DNA of 64,000 nucleotides, from the NCBI RefSeq assembly GCF_001758225.1, contig NZ_MAST01000054.1, positions 1 through 64,000 of the forward strand, read 5' to 3'. Below are positions 8,062-17,394 of this stretch, one piece after another (within the stretch, counting starts at the first letter, position 1; every line of letters begins with the position of its first letter). Below the pieces are notes generated by a model. That model saw only the letters and a list, made by a program, of their open reading frames with translations, made no database searches and was not told where the DNA came from. A program made the position numbers and the translations under genes. The stretch comes from Humibacillus sp. DSM 29435. Lineage in GTDB: Bacteria; Actinomycetota; Actinomycetes; Actinomycetales; Dermatophilaceae.

Positions 8062-9729
8062 TCAGGGCACAGCGGTGGCGTCGGCCCCGGCGACGAGGGT
8101 GGCTTCCGCCCCGGGTTCGTGTCGACCGCGTCGTTTGCCCTTCCGCTCGCCCAGCGACAGCGACGCGAGCAGTCCGAGCACGAGGAAGCCGGATGCCGTG
8201 AACGCCGCGGCCCGGGTCGCGTCGGAGAACGCCTGCTCGGCGATCGGTGCCACCGCTGCCGTGGCCGGGTTCTTGGCCAGGCCGGGGATCGCGCCGCCGG
8301 CGCTCTCGACGACGGCGTCGACGATCTGGGTCTGCGCTGTCGATGGGAGGCCCGAGTCGGCGAGCTTGTTCTGCAGCTGGGAGCCGGTGATCGTGAAGAG
8401 CACGGTGCCGAGGATGGCGATGCCGAGGGCCGAGCCGACCTGGCGGGCCGTGCTCTGCAGCCCCGACCCCTCTCCGCTGCGCTCGACCGGCACGTCGACG
8501 AGCACGACACCGGTCAGCTGGGCCGTCGCGAGACCGACGCCGAGGCCGTAGACGAACAGGAACGGCACGATGGCCAGCCACGACGTCGAGGGGCTGATGA
8601 CGAGCCCGAGACCGGCCACGCCGATGATCTCGGCACCGATGCCGACCCGCACGATGGCAGGCGGTTCCATGCGGTTCGCGAGCACCGAGGCCGAGAGCCC
8701 GCTCGCGGCGAACGACCCGATGGCGAGCGCCAACAGCACCAGGCCGGTCTGGAAGGCGGTGTAACCGAGCACGTTCTGGAGCCAGAGCGGCAGCGACAGC
8801 ACGATGCCGAACTCGCCGAGGCTCACGATCATGGCGGCGAAGTTGCCGTTACGGAACGAGGTGATGCTGAAGAGGTCGAACTTGAACAGCGTCGGCTTTC
8901 CGGCCCGGGTGCGGCGCAGGGTGCGCCAGACGAAGACCGCCCCGGCCACGAGGGTGACCGCGAAGGCGACGGGGACCGGTGAGATCGACAGGGACCAGTC
9001 GATGCCGCCGAGGTCGAAGGGTTTGCGCAGCGACCACCAGCCGTAGGTGCGCCCCTCGATGAGCCCGAACGCCAGCGTGGCGAAGGTGACGGCCGAGAGG
9101 GCGGCGCCGAGCAGGTCGATGCGTTCGCGCCGTTTCGAGCTCGACTCGTCGACGAAGAGCAGCACGCCGGCGACGATGAGCAGGCCGAGGGGCAGGTTGA
9201 TGCCGAAGGCGTAGCGCCAGGAGAAGGAGGTCGTGAGCCAGCCCCCGAGCAGAGGCCCGACGGCGACCATGCCCCCGATCGTGGAGCCCCAGATGGCGAA
9301 GGCGACGCCCCGGTCACGACCGGTGAAGCCGGCGTTGATGAGCGAAAGCGTCGTCGGCAGGATCATCGCTCCCCCGAAACCCTGCACGATGCGCGCGCCG
9401 ATGAGGGCGCCTCCGGAGTCGGAGATGGCGGCGAGCCCGGAGGCGAGCACGAACACGACGACGCCGATGAGCAGCATCCGACGTCGCCCGATGCGGTCGG
9501 CCACGCTGCCCCAGATCAGCAGGGTCGCGGCGAAGACGAGCGTGTAGCTCTCCTGCACCCACTGCACCTGCGAGCTGGTGAGGTCGAGGTCATCGACGAT
9601 GTTCGGGATCGCGACGTTGACGATCGTCGAGTCGACGATGATCAAGGCCACCGCGATGCTGATCGCGACGAGGCCGAACCACCGACGGCGGTCACCCCCA
9701 CGTGCGGTCGCCGTGCTGTGCTGCGTCAT
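8062..9729 (-). CDS. MFS drug-efflux transporter, DHA2 (EmrB/QacA-like) family
   Basis: 555 residues, the usual length for 14-helix DHA2 exporters. Conserved features include VDSTIVNVAIPNI in helix 1 (residues 32-44), the loop 2-3 motif WGSVADRIGRRR, and a motif C-type stretch in helix 5. These proteins expel cationic or lipophilic compounds using the proton gradient. The C-terminus is a short basic cytoplasmic tail. It is divergent from a marR gene across a 57-bp region, a classic repressor/pump pair, so expression is probably induced by a MarR ligand. GGGAGG precedes the ATG. Confidence 0.92.
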   Translation of the reverse strand: MTQHSTATARGGDRRRWFGLVAISIAVALIIVDSTIVNVAIPNIVDDLDLTSSQVQWVQESYTLVFAATLLIWGSVADRIGRRRMLLIGVVVFVLASGLAAISDSGGALIGARIVQGFGGAMILPTTLSLINAGFTGRDRGVAFAIWGSTIGGMVAVGPLLGGWLTTSFSWRYAFGINLPLGLLIVAGVLLFVDESSSKRRERIDLLGAALSAVTFATLAFGLIEGRTYGWWSLRKPFDLGGIDWSLSISPVPVAFAVTLVAGAVFVWRTLRRTRAGKPTLFKFDLFSITSFRNGNFAAMIVSLGEFGIVLSLPLWLQNVLGYTAFQTGLVLLALAIGSFAASGLSASVLANRMEPPAIVRVGIGAEIIGVAGLGLVISPSTSWLAIVPFLFVYGLGVGLATAQLTGVVLVDVPVERSGEGSGLQSTARQVGSALGIAILGTVLFTITGSQLQNKLADSGLPSTAQTQIVDAVVESAGGAIPGLAKNPATAAVAPIAEQAFSDATRAAAFTASGFLVLGLLASLSLGERKGKRRGRHEPGAEATLVAGADATAVP

Positions 9730-9744
9730 GGGAGCCTCCCAAAG

Positions 9745-9780
9745 TGTTTCGATGGTCTAAACATATGACAGCAGTATGAT
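9745..9780. promoter_or_regulatory. Divergent promoter/operator region between MFS pump and marR
   Basis: Contains an imperfect palindrome TGTTT (9745-9749) / AAACA (9759-9763) adjoining CATATG (9762-9767), a likely MarR-binding site. TATGAT at 9775-9780 is a good -10 lying only 6 bp before the marR ATG, suggesting a leaderless marR transcript. Confidence 0.45.
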
Positions 9781-9786
9781 CGACAC

Positions 9787-10254
9787 ATGGCAAGTCGTCG
9801 CACGCCCGGCCCCCGCGGTCAGCACGAACCCGAGACGGTCGCGCTGCGCGCGCTCGGGTCTGCGAGCACCGACGCGGCGGGCGCTCTCGCCCGCCGGATG
9901 GTCATGCACCCGACCGACCTCGCCGCCATGAGCCACATCGCGTATGCCGCCGAGCCACTGGGGCCACGCGAGCTGAGTGCCCGCCTCGGCATCACCCCGG
10001 GTGCCATGACCGACGTCGTCGACCGACTCGAGTCGGCCGGGCACCTGCTGCGACGCCGCGACACCGCCGACCGGCGCCGCGTGCAGCTCGTGCCGACCGA
10101 GGCGGCCAACGCAGAGGTACGCACCCAGCTGGCCGAGCTGCTCGACGCGCTCGACGCGATTACCGCCGACTTCACCGCCGACGAGCGTGCCGCCATCCGG
10201 CGTTACCTCGACCGCGCCCGCGAGTCCTACCAGGGCTTCGCCGACAGCACGTGA
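9787..10254 (+). CDS. MarR-family transcriptional regulator
   Basis: 155 residues with a winged helix-turn-helix. GPRELSARLGITPGAMTDVV is the recognition helix region (about 58-77) and the following RRDTADRRRVQL is the characteristic MarR wing. Flanking helices form the dimer interface. Divergent from an MFS drug transporter with a 57-bp shared control region, so it most likely represses the pump and itself until a lipophilic or phenolic ligand binds. The likely leaderless start and the palindrome in the gap are described separately. Confidence 0.92.
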   Translation: MASRRTPGPRGQHEPETVALRALGSASTDAAGALARRMVMHPTDLAAMSHIAYAAEPLGPRELSARLGITPGAMTDVVDRLESAGHLLRRRDTADRRRVQLVPTEAANAEVRTQLAELLDALDAITADFTADERAAIRRYLDRARESYQGFADST

Positions 10255-10275
10255 CCTCGCCCGTCACCGTCACAC

Positions 10276-11115
10276 TCAGGAAGGCAGCAGCCGGGATGCC
10301 GCCACGCTGACGATGCGGGCCAGCTCGGTGTCGCTCAGCTGGGTCGTGCCATCGAGCAGGAGCCAGGCTGCGGCATCCTGGCTCGTCAGCAGCACGACGT
10401 CGGCCGGGCCTTGGCGAAACTGGGAGGTGACCGTGCCCACCAGGGCACGACGGCCGCCCACACTCAGAGGGATCGCGCTGTCGCACTGCCGCACAACACG
10501 TTCGAGGTAGGCCAGCACCCGCCCCGGGTCGCCCCGCTTCAGGTTCAGCACGCCGTAGCCGATCGACTGCAGGTCGTTGACCCCGTCGGCGGCCGCACTC
10601 TGAGAGGGCGGCGGTTTGCTGACCAGCGACCAGGTCACGACGCCCTCCACCCGGCGGGTGGCCCGCGAAGCCGTGAAGAAGCGCTCGTCACCAGGCCGGC
10701 TCCACGGGCTCGGCTCGTCACATCCCGCAGCCGGCAGCGCCCCCGGGCAGGCGGCGGCATCGGCCCCCGGCACCGTCTCGACCGGCCCCTCGGTTGCGGC
10801 TCCGACCGCTTCGGCGGGCTTCACCGAGTCGGGCGGCAGCCCGCCCCGGTCGGTCGTGATCGTGCGCTGCACGACACAACGCAGGGTGTCGAGCGGAGTC
10901 AGCACGGGCGCGGGCCTTGACGTCGGTGCAGTCGCCGCGCTCGGCCTGGTGCTCGCCGGCGCCGGCCCACCCGCTGACGAGGTGCACGCCGCCGCCCCGG
11001 CGACCGTCAGGCCGGCCGCCACCATCAGCCGCACCATTGACCGCACTGTCAGCCGCCCTATCAACAGGGCCGCGTGTGGCAAGGAGCGGGCGCGAGCGCG
11101 GGGCGGGACCGACAC
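10276..11115 (-). CDS. Putative lipoprotein of unknown function
   Basis: Up to 279 residues; the real start may be Met27 or Met31, since the signal-like segment MVRLMVAAGLTVAGAAAC ends in a Cys that could be lipidated (the lipobox AAAC is weak). A Pro/Thr/Ser-rich linker follows and then a domain of about 190 residues with several cysteines and no family I recognise. It lies 47 bp downstream of the MinD/ParA-like ATPase gene in the same direction, so the two may form an operon. Convergent with marR. Confidence 0.6.
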   Translation of the reverse strand: MSVPPRARARSLPHAALLIGRLTVRSMVRLMVAAGLTVAGAAACTSSAGGPAPASTRPSAATAPTSRPAPVLTPLDTLRCVVQRTITTDRGGLPPDSVKPAEAVGAATEGPVETVPGADAAACPGALPAAGCDEPSPWSRPGDERFFTASRATRRVEGVVTWSLVSKPPPSQSAAADGVNDLQSIGYGVLNLKRGDPGRVLAYLERVVRQCDSAIPLSVGGRRALVGTVTSQFRQGPADVVLLTSQDAAAWLLLDGTTQLSDTELARIVSVAASRLLPS

Positions 11116-11162
11116 GAAGTGCCCTCTCGACGGTGGGTTCGGTCAGGTGCGAGGGGCTCGGC

Positions 11163-12623
11163 TCACAGTCCGTCGACCACGGAAGCAGCCAGTTCGAGAC
11201 AGGCCTCGTGGGTTCGCTTGCCGATCTTCGTCGGGTCGAGGCGCAGCCCCGGCGCCAGTCGCGGGTCGTAGGGAATGTCGACCACGGTGCGAACCCACTT
11301 CTCGAAGTGTTCGCGGGTGTGCACCCCGGCCCCGAGGTCGGTGCCGCGCAGCGAGGTGTGCGAGATGACGCACACCGCGTTCTGCACGAGGTCCTGGCGC
11401 CCCATCGCGACGAGGGCGTCGAGGTTCTTCGCGGCCACGACGGAGGTGTCGTCTTTAAGGGAGGTCGCGAACACGAGCAGGTCGGCGCGGGCGGCAGCGG
11501 CCAGCCAGTTCGGCGAGAGCCGGTTGTTGCCGGTGTCGACGACGATCATCCGGTAGAAGCGCGACAGCTGGGTGTGCAGACTCTCGAACTCGTCTTCGCC
11601 GATGATGCGCATCGCCTCGTCGTCGTCGGCCGACGCCAGCACGTCGAAGCCGATGCCACGCTGCTCACGCACCCAGTGCGCCAGCTCTGAGGTGCCGGCG
11701 CCCGGGTCGTCGGCGATCTGCGGGAGGGCCCCGAGCAGGTCGACAACCGTGCGGTGGTGCGGCTGCGACGGCGCGCGCATGCCCAAGGTGCCCTCGGTCT
11801 CGTTGTTGTCCCACGCAAGCACCGAACCGGACCGGTGACGACCGAGGTAGGTGGCCAGCATGAGCGTGACGAGGGTCTTGCCGCCGCCGCCCTTGGTGTT
11901 GATGACCATGACCGTCTTGCGGCCGTGCAGGGGGCGACCGATGCGCTCGAGCCGGTCGCGCTCGGTGAGCTCCTTGCTGCCTGGGCCGAGACCGAGGGCC
12001 TTGCGGATGCCGGTGGTCGCCTTCAGCTTCTGGCGCTCACCCCTTGACCTGGCCGTCATGAGGTCGTCGGCCGACGGGCGGTCGACCGGGCGGGCGGGCG
12101 CGGTGGGCTCGCTCTGCTCTGGCGTTCCTGTCGGCCCCGGCGCCCCGCCCGGCCCGGTCGGGCGGGGCCCGTTCCCGTTCTGGCCCCGCGACCGCCTCGC
12201 CGCGCGCGACGAGCTGTCGCCGCCGGCCGGGGTCCAGCCGCTCCACACCTCGTCGGCGTCGCCCGACGTGCCGACCTGGAGCGCCTCGCCTGCGCCGACC
12301 GCGCCGCCAGCCGGGGCCACCTCGGCAGCCTTCTCAGCCTCAGCGCCGCGAGGGGTCTGCCACGTCGTGTCGTCCCACGTCGACGACCACGGGTCGGCGG
12401 CGACCTGGTCAGCGTGCTCGTCGACCGGCTCGTCACCCGGCTCGTCGACCAGATCGTCATCAACGTCGGTTGGCACGGGCCCGAGAACCCCCCTCGGCAG
12501 CGGCAGCACGAAGCCGCCGGGCACGGTGGTGTTGGAGGGGTAGCCGGGGATGCCGGCCGGGCTCGGCGTGCGGGGCGTGCTGTCGTGCTCGTGCCCGGTG
12601 CCACCGGTGTCGTCGTTGCTCAT
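11163..12623 (-). CDS. MinD/ParA-like P-loop ATPase with long disordered N-terminus
   Basis: 486 residues from an ATG preceded by AAGGAG at good spacing; a start 22 codons upstream is less likely. The first ~220 residues are acidic, then Pro/Gly-rich and low complexity. The ATPase domain begins near GRKTVMVINTKGGGGKT, a deviant Walker A (KGGGGKT), with a Walker B-like strand at MIVVDTGNN. The family includes ParA/MinD and the EspI/type VII-linked ATPases of Actinobacteria. The position beside fhaA suggests a role in cell-envelope or division placement, which is inference. No ParB partner or type VII secretion gene is adjacent. Confidence 0.78.
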   Translation of the reverse strand: MSNDDTGGTGHEHDSTPRTPSPAGIPGYPSNTTVPGGFVLPLPRGVLGPVPTDVDDDLVDEPGDEPVDEHADQVAADPWSSTWDDTTWQTPRGAEAEKAAEVAPAGGAVGAGEALQVGTSGDADEVWSGWTPAGGDSSSRAARRSRGQNGNGPRPTGPGGAPGPTGTPEQSEPTAPARPVDRPSADDLMTARSRGERQKLKATTGIRKALGLGPGSKELTERDRLERIGRPLHGRKTVMVINTKGGGGKTLVTLMLATYLGRHRSGSVLAWDNNETEGTLGMRAPSQPHHRTVVDLLGALPQIADDPGAGTSELAHWVREQRGIGFDVLASADDDEAMRIIGEDEFESLHTQLSRFYRMIVVDTGNNRLSPNWLAAAARADLLVFATSLKDDTSVVAAKNLDALVAMGRQDLVQNAVCVISHTSLRGTDLGAGVHTREHFEKWVRTVVDIPYDPRLAPGLRLDPTKIGKRTHEACLELAASVVDGL

Positions 12624-12910
12624 GGAGCGCTCCTTGCCGAACTGCGTGCGGGCCCGGGTCTGGCCCTCGCGATCGTCCCATGTCGTCACTCAGGCGCAAA
12701 CCCGAGGACACAGACCTGTGCCGAAGCGCGGTCACCGGGCGCACACCGGGCGCACACCGTCCACCCACAGGGGCAGACACAACACCGTCATCTCCGCCCG
12801 TCGGATGGGATCTGGGAGCCTCGACCTGGTTACGATGAAGCGCCCGAGCAGCACGAACACCGGGTGAACACCGACCACCAGGAGCCGACGAGCAGCGGGA
12901 GGAGCCAGGC

Positions 12911-13759
12911 GTGGGCATCATCAACCGGGTCGAGAATGGTCTGGCCAAGGCGGTTCACGGCGCGTTCGCGAAGGCGTTCAAGTCGGAGGTGCAGCCGGTC
13001 GAGATCGCCTCGGCGATCAGGCGTGCGATGGACGACCGGGCGGCTCTGCTCGGTCACGGTCGGGCGATGGTGCCGAACCTCTACACCATCGAGCTGAGTG
13101 AGACCGACTACGACCGGCTCGGCGACTACGAAGACGAGCTCTCGGGCGACCTGGTGGCCGCGGCCCAGGAACATGCCGACTCGCAGGGCTACCAGCCCGG
13201 CGGCCCCCTCGAGGTCAACCTGGTCGAGGGAGAGGGTCTCGAGACCGGTGTGTTCCGGGTGCGCCCCGCCACGGCGAAGCGTCCGGAGGGCGACTCGCCC
13301 CGTTCCCAACCCACCGGCCAGCCCGCCAACCAGCCCGCGAGCCGAGCAGCCAGACCACCCGCCGGCCCGCAGACGACCGACCGTCCCCGGCCACGCCGAG
13401 ACGTTCCGCAGCCCACCGCGCAGGAGCGTGCGGTTCCTCGGGCTGCACCGCGCACCAACCCGTCGGCCCGGCCATGGCTCGACATCGCCGGCGACCGGTA
13501 CCCCCTGGTGGGCAGCCTCACCACCCTGGGCCGCGACAACTCGGCCGACATCGTGGTGGACGACCCAGGCGTCTCCCGTCGGCACAGCGAGGTCAGGGTC
13601 ACCACCGACGGGCCCCACCTGGTCAGCTCGATCCGCGACCTGAACTCGACCAACGGCACCTTCGTCAACGGCGACCGCATCACCAGCCAGCGCCTCCACG
13701 ACGGCGACCGGGTCACGATCGGACGCACCTCGGCGATCTTCCGCGCCGGTCGCCGGTGA
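12911..13759 (+). CDS. fhaA: FhaA: DUF3662 plus FHA domain protein
   Basis: 282 residues starting at GTG with GGAGGAG 7 nt upstream. Residues 1-115 are the FhaA N-terminal domain (DUF3662; MGIINRVENGLAKAVHGAFA), then a Pro-rich linker, then a C-terminal FHA domain with LGRDNSADIVVDDPGVSRRH and NSTNGTFVNG that binds phosphothreonine. In mycobacteria FhaA is a PknB substrate/partner that binds phosphorylated MviN and restrains peptidoglycan synthesis. It heads the fhaA-fhaB-pstP-rodA-pbpA-pknB cluster. A weak -10 (TACGAT near 12831) and a short 11-nt direct repeat near 12735-12760 lie in the 287-bp upstream gap shared with the divergent ATPase gene. Confidence 0.95.
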   Translation: MGIINRVENGLAKAVHGAFAKAFKSEVQPVEIASAIRRAMDDRAALLGHGRAMVPNLYTIELSETDYDRLGDYEDELSGDLVAAAQEHADSQGYQPGGPLEVNLVEGEGLETGVFRVRPATAKRPEGDSPRSQPTGQPANQPASRAARPPAGPQTTDRPRPRRDVPQPTAQERAVPRAAPRTNPSARPWLDIAGDRYPLVGSLTTLGRDNSADIVVDDPGVSRRHSEVRVTTDGPHLVSSIRDLNSTNGTFVNGDRITSQRLHDGDRVTIGRTSAIFRAGRR

Positions 13760-13876
13760 GCCCCACGAGGGCCCACGAGAGGGCCGGTCAGCGGGCAGGT
13801 CGAACGGCTGGCCACTCAGACGGTCGAAGAGCCGATGAGCGGTCGGGCCGGGCCGGGCCGGCGATGCTGGTGCTGC

Positions 13877-14482
13877 ATGAGTGAGCTGACCCTGACTCTG
13901 CTGCGGCTGGGCCTTCTCGTGCTGCTGTGGATCTTCATCTTCAGTGTCGTGGGCGTGCTGCGCGCCGACATCTACGGCACCACGATCTCTCGCCGCAGCC
14001 AGCGCAAGGCGCTCAAACGTCAGGAGAAGCAGCAGAGTCGCGCGGCGCGGGTGACGGTTCCGGCCGCGAGGTCTGCAGCGGCTGAGGCCGCCACCGACCT
14101 GCCCGCGTCGGCCGCACCGGGCAGCAGCGGCGCCGCCTCCGGCATGACGAGCCCGATCGAGAACAACCCTCCGCGCCGTCGCGGTCGCCACGCCCCCACC
14201 ACCCTGACGGTCACCGAAGGCCCGCTGACCGGCACGTCACTGCCGTTGCGCGGCAACGGCATCCTCATCGGTCGCAACCCGGAGTGCGCGCTCGTGCTCG
14301 ACGACGACTACGCCTCGGGCCGACACTGCCGGCTCTTCCCGGGCAGCGACGGCTGGCTCGTGGAAGACCTCAGCTCGACCAACGGCACCTTCATCGGCCG
14401 TGACCGCCTGACCTCGCCCCGCCCCGTCGAGATCGGAACGACCCTGCGGATCGGCAAGACCGTTCTCGAGCTGCGGGGCTGA
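13877..14482 (+). CDS. fhaB: FhaB/FipA: membrane-anchored FHA domain protein
   Basis: 201 residues. The N-terminal hydrophobic segment (MSELTLTLLRLGLLVLLWIF) anchors the protein, a basic and disordered linker follows, and the C-terminus is an FHA domain (LIGRNPECALVLDDDYASGR, SSTNGTFIGRDRL). Known as FipA in mycobacteria, where it links FtsZ and FtsQ under PknA/PknB control. It follows fhaA by 117 bp and precedes pstP by 3 bp, so translation with pstP is probably coupled. An upstream in-frame start at 13835 would break the membrane-anchor start and was not used. Confidence 0.93.
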   Translation: MSELTLTLLRLGLLVLLWIFIFSVVGVLRADIYGTTISRRSQRKALKRQEKQQSRAARVTVPAARSAAAEAATDLPASAAPGSSGAASGMTSPIENNPPRRRGRHAPTTLTVTEGPLTGTSLPLRGNGILIGRNPECALVLDDDYASGRHCRLFPGSDGWLVEDLSSTNGTFIGRDRLTSPRPVEIGTTLRIGKTVLELRG

Positions 14483-14485
14483 CCG

Positions 14486-16003
14486 GTGGCCATCGCCCTG
14501 CGCTACGCCGCGCGCTCCAACCTCGGGCTGGGCCCCAAGTCTCGCAACGAGGACTCCGGCTACGCCGGCCCCAACCTGCTCGTGCTCGCCGACGGGATGG
14601 GCGGCCACGCGGCGGGCGACGTCGCGAGCTCGATGATCGTCGGCGAGCTCGCCCCGCTCGACGACGAGGACGTCGGGGCCGACCAGGCGATCCCGCTGCT
14701 CGAGAGCGGCCTGCGCACCGCCAACGCGCACCTCACGGCCGCCATGCGCGAGAACCCGAAGCTGGCCGGCATGGGCAGCACGACCATCGCCGTGCTGCGC
14801 ACGGGCACGAAGCTGGCCATGGCCCACATCGGCGACTCGCGAGCCTTCCTGCTGCGCGGCGACACCTTCACCCAGATCACCAAGGACCACTCGTTCGTTC
14901 AGCAGCTCGTCGACGAGGGCCGGATCACCCGGGAAGAGGCCGGCAGCCACCCCCAACGCTCGGTGGTGACCCGGGTCATGACCGGCCAGCCCGACGATGA
15001 GCCGGACACCTCACTGCGCGAGGCCAAGATCGGCGACCGCTTGCTGTTGTGCTCCGACGGGCTCTCCGACTTTGTCGGCGCCCAGGTCATCGAGGAGATC
15101 CTGCGCGAGGCGGCCGGCCCCGACGAGGCCGCCGACCGCTGCATCGAGGTGGCCCTCAAGGCCAGCACCCGCGACAACGTCACGGTCATCGTCGCCGACG
15201 TCGTCGACGCTGACGGCAACGACCTGCCCTCGACGGTTCCCGAGGTCGTCGGCGCGGCCGCCAAGCGCCTGCGGGGTCGAACCCGAGCCATCCCCACCAG
15301 CCCCGCCGAGAAGGCCGCTGCGCTCACTCGCGAGACCCGTCGCAAGCCCCCCGGTGGGGGGCGTGACGATCTCGGCGACGCTGTCGACACCGACGACGAG
15401 CATGATCGTCATGATGCCGACGGCGCCGGGGTCGAGCTCGCCGAGGAGACGCGCCGTGGCGCCGCGGCCCGCATCGCCCGCCGCACCATCGGCGGTCTCG
15501 TGGTGCTCGCCGTGCTGGGCGTCGGGGCCTACGCCGCCTGGACCTGGTCTCAGCGGCAGTTCTTCGTCGGTGTCGACAGCGGCCGGGTGGCGATCTTTCG
15601 CGGTGTCTCGCAGAGCCTCGGCCCGATCTCGCTGTCCCACGTCGAGACCCCCACGAGCGTGCTCGTCACCGACCTTCCCAGCGACCTGCAGACCTCGGTG
15701 CAGAACACCATCGCGGCCACCGACCTCGCCGACGCCCACTCCAAGGTCGACCGGCTGTGGGTCGAAGCCTTCCGCTGCCGGGTGCTCGCCGCCACCGGCA
15801 CCGCCTGCGGCACGACTCCCGGGGCGCTCGTGACGCCCGTGCCCACGGTGCCGGCCAGCCCGACCACCAGCCCCACCCCCAGCACCACCTCACCCCGCAG
15901 CCTGCCGAGCACGCCGTCGACCCCGCCCGCGCGGGCTCGGGCCGGCTCCGTCAGCGGCATCCACAACCCTGCAGGTCTCGTGCAGGCGGTGGGAGCCCGG
16001 TGA
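14486..16003 (+). CDS. pstP: PstP: PP2C Ser/Thr phosphatase
   Basis: 505 residues from a GTG start. The PP2C domain (about 5-240) has RNEDSGYAG, LADGMGGHAAGD, HIGDSRAFLLRG and LLLCSDGLSDFVG, which supply the metal-binding aspartates. An acidic juxtamembrane region, one membrane helix (about 337-355, GLVVLAVLGVGAYAAW) and an extracellular tail ending in a Pro/Thr-rich stretch follow. It reverses phosphorylation by PknB and acts on PbpA, FhaA/B and other division proteins. Its stop overlaps the rodA start by 4 nt. Confidence 0.95.
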   Translation: MAIALRYAARSNLGLGPKSRNEDSGYAGPNLLVLADGMGGHAAGDVASSMIVGELAPLDDEDVGADQAIPLLESGLRTANAHLTAAMRENPKLAGMGSTTIAVLRTGTKLAMAHIGDSRAFLLRGDTFTQITKDHSFVQQLVDEGRITREEAGSHPQRSVVTRVMTGQPDDEPDTSLREAKIGDRLLLCSDGLSDFVGAQVIEEILREAAGPDEAADRCIEVALKASTRDNVTVIVADVVDADGNDLPSTVPEVVGAAAKRLRGRTRAIPTSPAEKAAALTRETRRKPPGGGRDDLGDAVDTDDEHDRHDADGAGVELAEETRRGAAARIARRTIGGLVVLAVLGVGAYAAWTWSQRQFFVGVDSGRVAIFRGVSQSLGPISLSHVETPTSVLVTDLPSDLQTSVQNTIAATDLADAHSKVDRLWVEAFRCRVLAATGTACGTTPGALVTPVPTVPASPTTSPTPSTTSPRSLPSTPSTPPARARAGSVSGIHNPAGLVQAVGAR

Positions 16004-17394
16004 CGACCACCGTCGAACCGCTGAACCCCCCGACCCGGCGCGGGCTCGAGCTGGTGCTGCTCATCGTCGCGGTCGCGATCGTGCTGCTCGCCTGGGTCAC
16101 GGTCGACCTCAACCGCAACGACACCGTGCCGGCCAACATCGTGCCCGTGGCCGGCGGTTTCGCCGCGCTGGCCGTGGTGATGCACCTGGTCGTGCGCTGG
16201 CGGGCCGCCTATGCCGACCCAGTGCTGCTGCCCATCGTCGTGGTGCTCAACGGGCTCGGTCTGGTGATGATCCACCGGCTCGACCTGGCCCGGGGCGAGC
16301 TGGGCGTCGACGGCGACGCCTACCGTCAGCTGATCTGGACCACCCTCGGCGTGGTGCTCGCGCTCGTGGTGATCATCGGCCTGCGCGACCACCGTCTGCT
16401 GCGGCGCTACACGTTCATCTCGTTGGCCGCCGGAATCGTGCTGTTGTTGCTGCCCCTCGTTCCGGGGCTCGGCCGAACGGTCAACGGCTCACGCATCTGG
16501 ATCTCCCTCGGCCCGCTGAGCTTCCAGCCGGGCGAGTTCGCCAAGGTGGCCCTGACGATCTTCTTCGCCGGCTACCTCGTGCAGACACGCGACGTGCTCT
16601 CCCTGGCGGGCAAGAAGGTGCTCGGGTTCACCTTTCCGCGAGGACGCGACCTCGGGCCGATCCTGGTGGCCTGGGTGCTGGCCCTGCTGATCCTCGTGTT
16701 CCAGAAGGACCTCGGCTCGGCCCTGCTCTTCTTCGGCCTCTTCGTCGCCATGCTCTACGTCGCCACCGAGCGGGTCTCGTGGATCGTCATCGGTCTGCTG
16801 CTCTTCGCGGTGGCCGTCGCGTTCGCCCTCTCGGCCTTCTCGCACTTCCAGCGCCGGGTCGACCTGTGGCTCGACCCGTTCTCGGCCGACAGCCTGGCCA
16901 TGTCTGACCAGCTCGCCAAGGGCCTGTGGGGCATGGCCGCCGGCGGTCTGACGGGTTCTGGACTCGGGGCCGGTCGACCCTGGCTGACGCCGTTCGCCGA
17001 GAGCGACTTCATCTTCCCGAGCCTGGCCGAGGAGATGGGCCTCATCGGCGGGGTCGGCATCATCCTGCTCTACCTGATCTTCTGCCAGCGGGGGGTCCGT
17101 ACCGCCCTCGGGGTGCGTGACGGCTTCGGCAAGCTGCTGGCGATCGGGCTGTCCTTCTCGGTCGCCTTCCAGGTGTTCATCGTCATCGGCGGGGTGACCC
17201 GCGTCATCCCGCTGACCGGCCTCACGACGCCGTTCATGTCGCTCGGCGGCTCGTCGCTGCTCGCCAACTGGATGATCCTGGCCCTGCTGCTGCGCATCTC
17301 GGACCAGGCCCGCCGGCCTCTGCCCGCCGCCTCCGACAACCCCCTCGAGGATGCTGCTCCGGCCGACGTCACCCAGGTGGTGAAGCTGCGGTGA
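16000..17394 (+). CDS. rodA: RodA/FtsW-family peptidoglycan polymerase
   Basis: 464 residues starting at the GTG that overlaps the pstP stop (GTGA). About ten to twelve membrane helices; the SEDS hallmarks are visible, such as GSRIWISLGPLSFQPGEFAK and QKDLGSALLFFG. A SEDS protein polymerises lipid II glycan strands together with a class B PBP, here the adjacent pbpA, whose GTG start overlaps the rodA stop by 4 nt. A much longer open frame extends upstream but runs antiparallel to no known homology and overlaps pstP. Confidence 0.94.
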   Translation: MTTTVEPLNPPTRRGLELVLLIVAVAIVLLAWVTVDLNRNDTVPANIVPVAGGFAALAVVMHLVVRWRAAYADPVLLPIVVVLNGLGLVMIHRLDLARGELGVDGDAYRQLIWTTLGVVLALVVIIGLRDHRLLRRYTFISLAAGIVLLLLPLVPGLGRTVNGSRIWISLGPLSFQPGEFAKVALTIFFAGYLVQTRDVLSLAGKKVLGFTFPRGRDLGPILVAWVLALLILVFQKDLGSALLFFGLFVAMLYVATERVSWIVIGLLLFAVAVAFALSAFSHFQRRVDLWLDPFSADSLAMSDQLAKGLWGMAAGGLTGSGLGAGRPWLTPFAESDFIFPSLAEEMGLIGGVGIILLYLIFCQRGVRTALGVRDGFGKLLAIGLSFSVAFQVFIVIGGVTRVIPLTGLTTPFMSLGGSSLLANWMILALLLRISDQARRPLPAASDNPLEDAAPADVTQVVKLR